Shown here: piece after piece, positions 61,618-64,000 of the stretch
Numbering within the stretch: the first letter of the stretch is position 1
Layout of the letters: every line of letters starts with the position of its first letter
Source: Lysobacteraceae bacterium NML91-0213
GTDB lineage: Bacteria > Pseudomonadota > Gammaproteobacteria > Xanthomonadales > Xanthomonadaceae
Direction of reading: 5' to 3'
DNA length: 64,000 nt
Assembly: GCA_002798175.1 (NCBI GenBank)
Contig: NWQL01000003.1
Span: 124,001-188,000 of the forward strand
Translations under genes and position numbers: made by a program
Notes under the pieces: generated by a model
What the model saw: only the letters and a program-made list of their open reading frames with translations
Databases searched by the model: none
Told to the model about the DNA's origin: nothing

Positions 61618-61961
61618 GCGCCGCCGTCGACATCCTCGTCGTGGCGGGTGGTGGTGACCGGGCCCGCGGCCGGGCGCCGCGGATCGGGCAAGCCGGCGAT
61701 CGCCGCCTGCGCCTCGCCGACCAGCTGCTGGCGGCGGGCGTCCGGGATCTCCTGCCAGTGGCAGTCCTGCAGCGCGCCTTCCAGCGCGTACAGCAGGTTC
61801 ATGCTCGGCCGGAAGCCGGCGCGGCGTACCCGCATGTAGGCATCGACCGGGCCAGCCGCCGCGAGGTCCTCGCGGGTGTGCAGCCCGACCTGCCGCAGCC
61901 AGGCCGACGATTTCGGGCCGATATTGCGCAGCCCGGGATCGCGCGACCGGGCGCCGCTCAC
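61584..61961 (-). CDS. TfoX C-terminal-domain protein
   Basis: A 125-residue protein carrying only the C-terminal half of TfoX/Sxy, the competence regulator. The domain spans about 10-80: [63 protein letters not shown], a helix-hairpin-helix-like fold. A disordered acidic tail follows (~95-125). The start is GTG at 61961, overlapping the stop of the upstream fRMsr gene (GTGA). TfoX_C-only proteins are common and do not prove competence. Its last 34 bp overlap the end of glnE on the other strand. Confidence 0.85.
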   Translation of the reverse strand: MSGARSRDPGLRNIGPKSSAWLRQVGLHTREDLAAAGPVDAYMRVRRAGFRPSMNLLYALEGALQDCHWQEIPDARRQQLVGEAQAAIAGLPDPRRPAAGPVTTTRHDEDVDGGAQDWPDAPDGD

Positions 61962-62440
61962 CGCAGCGATTCCAGGAAGATCGCGGCGATCGCCTCCAGC
62001 CCGGCCTGGTCGTCGGCATCGAAGCGCGACGGTTTCGGGCTGTCGATGTCGAACACGCCGATCAGCCGATCGCCATCGGCCAGCGGGACCACCAGCTCCG
62101 AGCGCGACGCGGCATCGCAGGCGATATGGCCGGGAAAAGCATGCACGTCGTCGATGCGCTGGGTAGTGCGCGTGCGCGCGGCGGCACCGCACACGCCCTT
62201 GTCGAGCGGGATGCGCACGCAGGCGGGCTGGCCCTGGAACGGGCCGACCACCAGCTCGGTGCCGTCGAAGAAGTAGAAGCCCACCCAGTTGAGGTCCGGC
62301 AGCGCGTGGTAGACCAGCGCCGACAGGTTGGCGGCGTTGGCGATGCGGTCGTGCTCGCCATGCAGCAGGGCGCGGGCCTGGTCGGCCAGCTGGGCGTATT
62401 GCTGCGGCTTGTCGCCGCTTAGACTTTGCGATGTGAACAT
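61958..62440 (-). CDS. msrC: Free methionine-R-sulfoxide reductase (GAF domain)
   Basis: Reduces free methionine-R-sulfoxide, 160 residues, GAF fold. Family signatures: NWVGFYFFDGTELVVGPFQGQPACVRIP, DKGVCGAAARTRTTQRIDDVHAFPGHIACD, SELVVPL and IGVFDIDSPKPSRFDADD. The Cys in ACVRI, GVCGA and IACDA correspond to the three catalytic/resolving cysteines of E. coli MsrC (YebR). The ATG at 62440 follows a minus-strand TAGACT after 7 bases and no ribosome site. Overlaps the TfoX-C gene; divergent from the TMEM175-BioD gene by 49 bp. Confidence 0.92.
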   Translation of the reverse strand: MFTSQSLSGDKPQQYAQLADQARALLHGEHDRIANAANLSALVYHALPDLNWVGFYFFDGTELVVGPFQGQPACVRIPLDKGVCGAAARTRTTQRIDDVHAFPGHIACDAASRSELVVPLADGDRLIGVFDIDSPKPSRFDADDQAGLEAIAAIFLESLR

Positions 62441-62447
62441 GCGCCGC

Positions 62448-62453
62448 AGTCTA
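62448..62453 (-). promoter_or_regulatory. -10-like element at the msrC start
   Basis: On the minus strand TAGACT ends seven bases before the ATG at 62440; no ribosome site between. Confidence 0.4.
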
Positions 62454-62489
62454 CCGCGGCGACCGGAGCGGTTGGACGGAGGGAAGGCA

Positions 62490-63929
62490 ATGGCGGAGAG
62501 CGCGCAGGCACGGGGCCGGCCCGGCGGACGCGGTGGCGCCACGCGCCTGGACGCCTTCGTCGACGCGGCATTCGCGTTCGCCGTGACCCTGCTGGTGATC
62601 TCGGTGGATGCGATCCCCGATTCCACCGCGGCGCTGGTGCAGGCGCTGAAGTCGATCCCCGCCTTCGCCGCCTGCTTCGCGATGATCGCGATGTTCTGGG
62701 CCTCGCACGCGCGCTGGAGTCGTCGCCACAACCGTGATGGCGTCGCCGACGTGGTCCTGAGCCTGGCGCTGGTGTTCACCGTACTCGTCTACGTGTACCC
62801 GCTGCGGTTGCAGTTCGGGGTGTTCTTCGCCTGGGCCAGCGGTGGCTGGCTGCCGTACCCGATGGCCTTCGACGGCGCGGCCGACATCAGCTTCATGTTC
62901 CTGGTCTACGGGCTCGCCTTCGCCAGCATGTCGCTGTGCATGGCGGCGCTGTACGGCCACAGCTGGCGCAACCGCGAGCGCCTGGGCCTCGATGCGGGGG
63001 CGCGTGCCGAGGTGGTTGGCGAGCTCGCGATCTTCGGCTGGTTCACCGTGGTGGCGACGGCCTCGGTGCTCGCCGCGCTCGCCACCCCCGCCGATGACAC
63101 CTCGCTGCGCGTGGGCCTGCCGGGAATGCTGTACGCCCTGCTCGGGCTGACCGGCCCGGTGAACGCGCTGGCGGTGCGCCGGGCCACGACCGCCGCGACG
63201 GCCCGGCTGTCCGTGCCCGCCCGCGGCGTGCTGGTGACCGGGACCGATACCGGCGTCGGCAAGAGCCTGGTCAGCGTGGCGCTGTTGCACGCACTGCGGG
63301 CGCGGGGCCTGCGCGCGGTCGGCATGAAACCGGTGGCGGCGGGCTGCGAGCCGACCGCTGACGGCCCGCGCAACGAGGATGCGCTGGCACTGCAGGAGGC
63401 CAGCACGCCGCGCCCACCGTATGCCGACGTCAACCCGTGGGCGCTGCCGGAACCCACCGCCCCGCAGCTCGCGGCACGGCTGGCAGGAACGACGGTCGAA
63501 CTGGCCCCGGTGCTTGCAGCGCATGCGCGGCTGGCCGCGACCGCCGATTGCGTGGTGGTGGAGGGGGCCGGTGGCTGGCTGTCGCCGCTCGGCGACGATA
63601 TCGAGCACGCCGACCTCGCACGGGCGCTGCGGGTGCCGGTGCTGCTGGTGGTCGGGCTGCGCCTGGGTTGCCTGAGCCACGCCCGGCTGAGCGCGCAGGC
63701 GATCGAGGCCGATGGCTGCCGCCTGGTCGGCTGGATCGGCAGCGCGGTGGACCCACGGTTCGACCGCCGCGATGACTACCTCGCCCTGCTGCGCGCGGCC
63801 CTGCCGGCCCCGTGCCTGGGCGTGCTGCCCCATGCGCCGGGTGCCGATCCGGCGTCGCTGGCCATGCACCTTGCCGCGGCCGCGGCGGCTGTCGTGCAGG
63901 CGCACACGCCGGGTGCGACAGCCGGCTGA
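62490..63929 (+). CDS. bioD: Fused TMEM175-like channel and dethiobiotin synthetase (BioD)
   Basis: One open frame of 479 residues joining two unrelated proteins. Residues about 20-235 form a DUF1211/TMEM175-type domain with six hydrophobic helices; TRLDAFVDAAFAFAVTLLVI matches the R-x-FxDA...TLL signature of TM1 and MFWASHARWSRR the conserved TM2-end motif. TMEM175 proteins are potassium or proton channels. From ~242 the chain is BioD: P-loop VTGTDTGVGKS, MKPVAAGCE, RNEDALALQ, VVVEGAGGWLSPLGDD and ILLVVGLRLGC-like LLVVGLRLGC, converting DAPA to dethiobiotin. No stop separates them. A GTG at 63213 (MPARGVLVTG) could start a free BioD. GGAGGGAAGG precedes the ATG. Fusion may be real or a lost stop. 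Confidence 0.85.
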   Translation: MAESAQARGRPGGRGGATRLDAFVDAAFAFAVTLLVISVDAIPDSTAALVQALKSIPAFAACFAMIAMFWASHARWSRRHNRDGVADVVLSLALVFTVLVYVYPLRLQFGVFFAWASGGWLPYPMAFDGAADISFMFLVYGLAFASMSLCMAALYGHSWRNRERLGLDAGARAEVVGELAIFGWFTVVATASVLAALATPADDTSLRVGLPGMLYALLGLTGPVNALAVRRATTAATARLSVPARGVLVTGTDTGVGKSLVSVALLHALRARGLRAVGMKPVAAGCEPTADGPRNEDALALQEASTPRPPYADVNPWALPEPTAPQLAARLAGTTVELAPVLAAHARLAATADCVVVEGAGGWLSPLGDDIEHADLARALRVPVLLVVGLRLGCLSHARLSAQAIEADGCRLVGWIGSAVDPRFDRRDDYLALLRAALPAPCLGVLPHAPGADPASLAMHLAAAAAAVVQAHTPGATAG

Positions 63930-64000
63930 CGGCGCGGGCCGGGTGGCTGTCCCCTGGGGCCGTGCAACTGCGTTGGCCTGCGGGGGGTTGCCCCACGGGG

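Overview
This 64-kb, very GC-rich window is a chromosomal segment of a gammaproteobacterium, most likely Xanthomonadaceae/Lysobacteraceae (Luteimonas/Lysobacter/Xanthomonas group). The evidence is the ColR/ColS pair, an H-NS protein of the xanthomonad type, the conserved blocks lptG-lptF/pepA-holC-valS, xerD-dsbC, cutA-dsbD, aroQ-accB-accC and prmA-DUF3426-fis-purH, and protein sequences close to xanthomonad families. That genus assignment is inference. No rRNA, tRNA, insertion sequence, prophage or CRISPR array was seen; nearly all of it is core chromosome, with a few lineage-specific islets.

Layout. 1-8.1 kb: 3' part of rimK, the colR-colS two-component system, a minus-strand Mla/Mce lipid-transport operon (mlaE with fused STAS domain, mlaF, mlaD, auxiliary lipoprotein), and a ThrE-like exporter. 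8.3-15.1 kb: H-NS-like protein, proS, a DUF4124 protein, pssA with a probable unrecognised holD and rimI, and lptF-lptG. 15.2-26.8 kb: pepA-holC-valS, an RDD membrane protein, xerD-dsbC, purL. 26.8-33.6 kb: a 1453-residue trimeric autotransporter adhesin followed by a secreted subtilisin-like protease. 33.6-39.4 kb: apt, small envelope proteins, a PQQ-type sugar dehydrogenase, a HAD phosphatase and an NlpE-like lipoprotein pair. 39.4-51.1 kb (minus strand): cutA-dsbD-tlpA-like-aroQ-accB-accC and prmA-DUF3426-fis-purH, interrupted by two plus-strand genes of unknown function. 51.2-54.0 kb: a PagL-like lipid A deacylase and groES-groEL under a CIRCE operator. 54.0-64.0 kb: DUF808 protein, 2OG-oxygenase-like protein, a MurG-type glycosyltransferase overlapping an FAD oxidoreductase, glnE, a TfoX C-terminal-domain protein, free-methionine-sulfoxide reductase, and an in-frame fusion of a TMEM175-type channel with dethiobiotin synthetase.

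Themes. Many genes serve the envelope: LptF/G export LPS, Mla proteins move phospholipids, PssA makes phosphatidylserine, a PagL-like protein trims lipid A, DsbC/DsbD/TlpA-like proteins handle periplasmic thiols, and the adhesin and protease are secreted. The most unusual items are the TMEM175-BioD fusion, the doubled DsbD sensor domain, a MurG-like/FAD-oxidoreductase pair, and the probable psi subunit gene. About nine genes share a -10-like hexamer ending 6-7 bases before a start codon that lacks a Shine-Dalgarno sequence, which points to leaderless transcripts.
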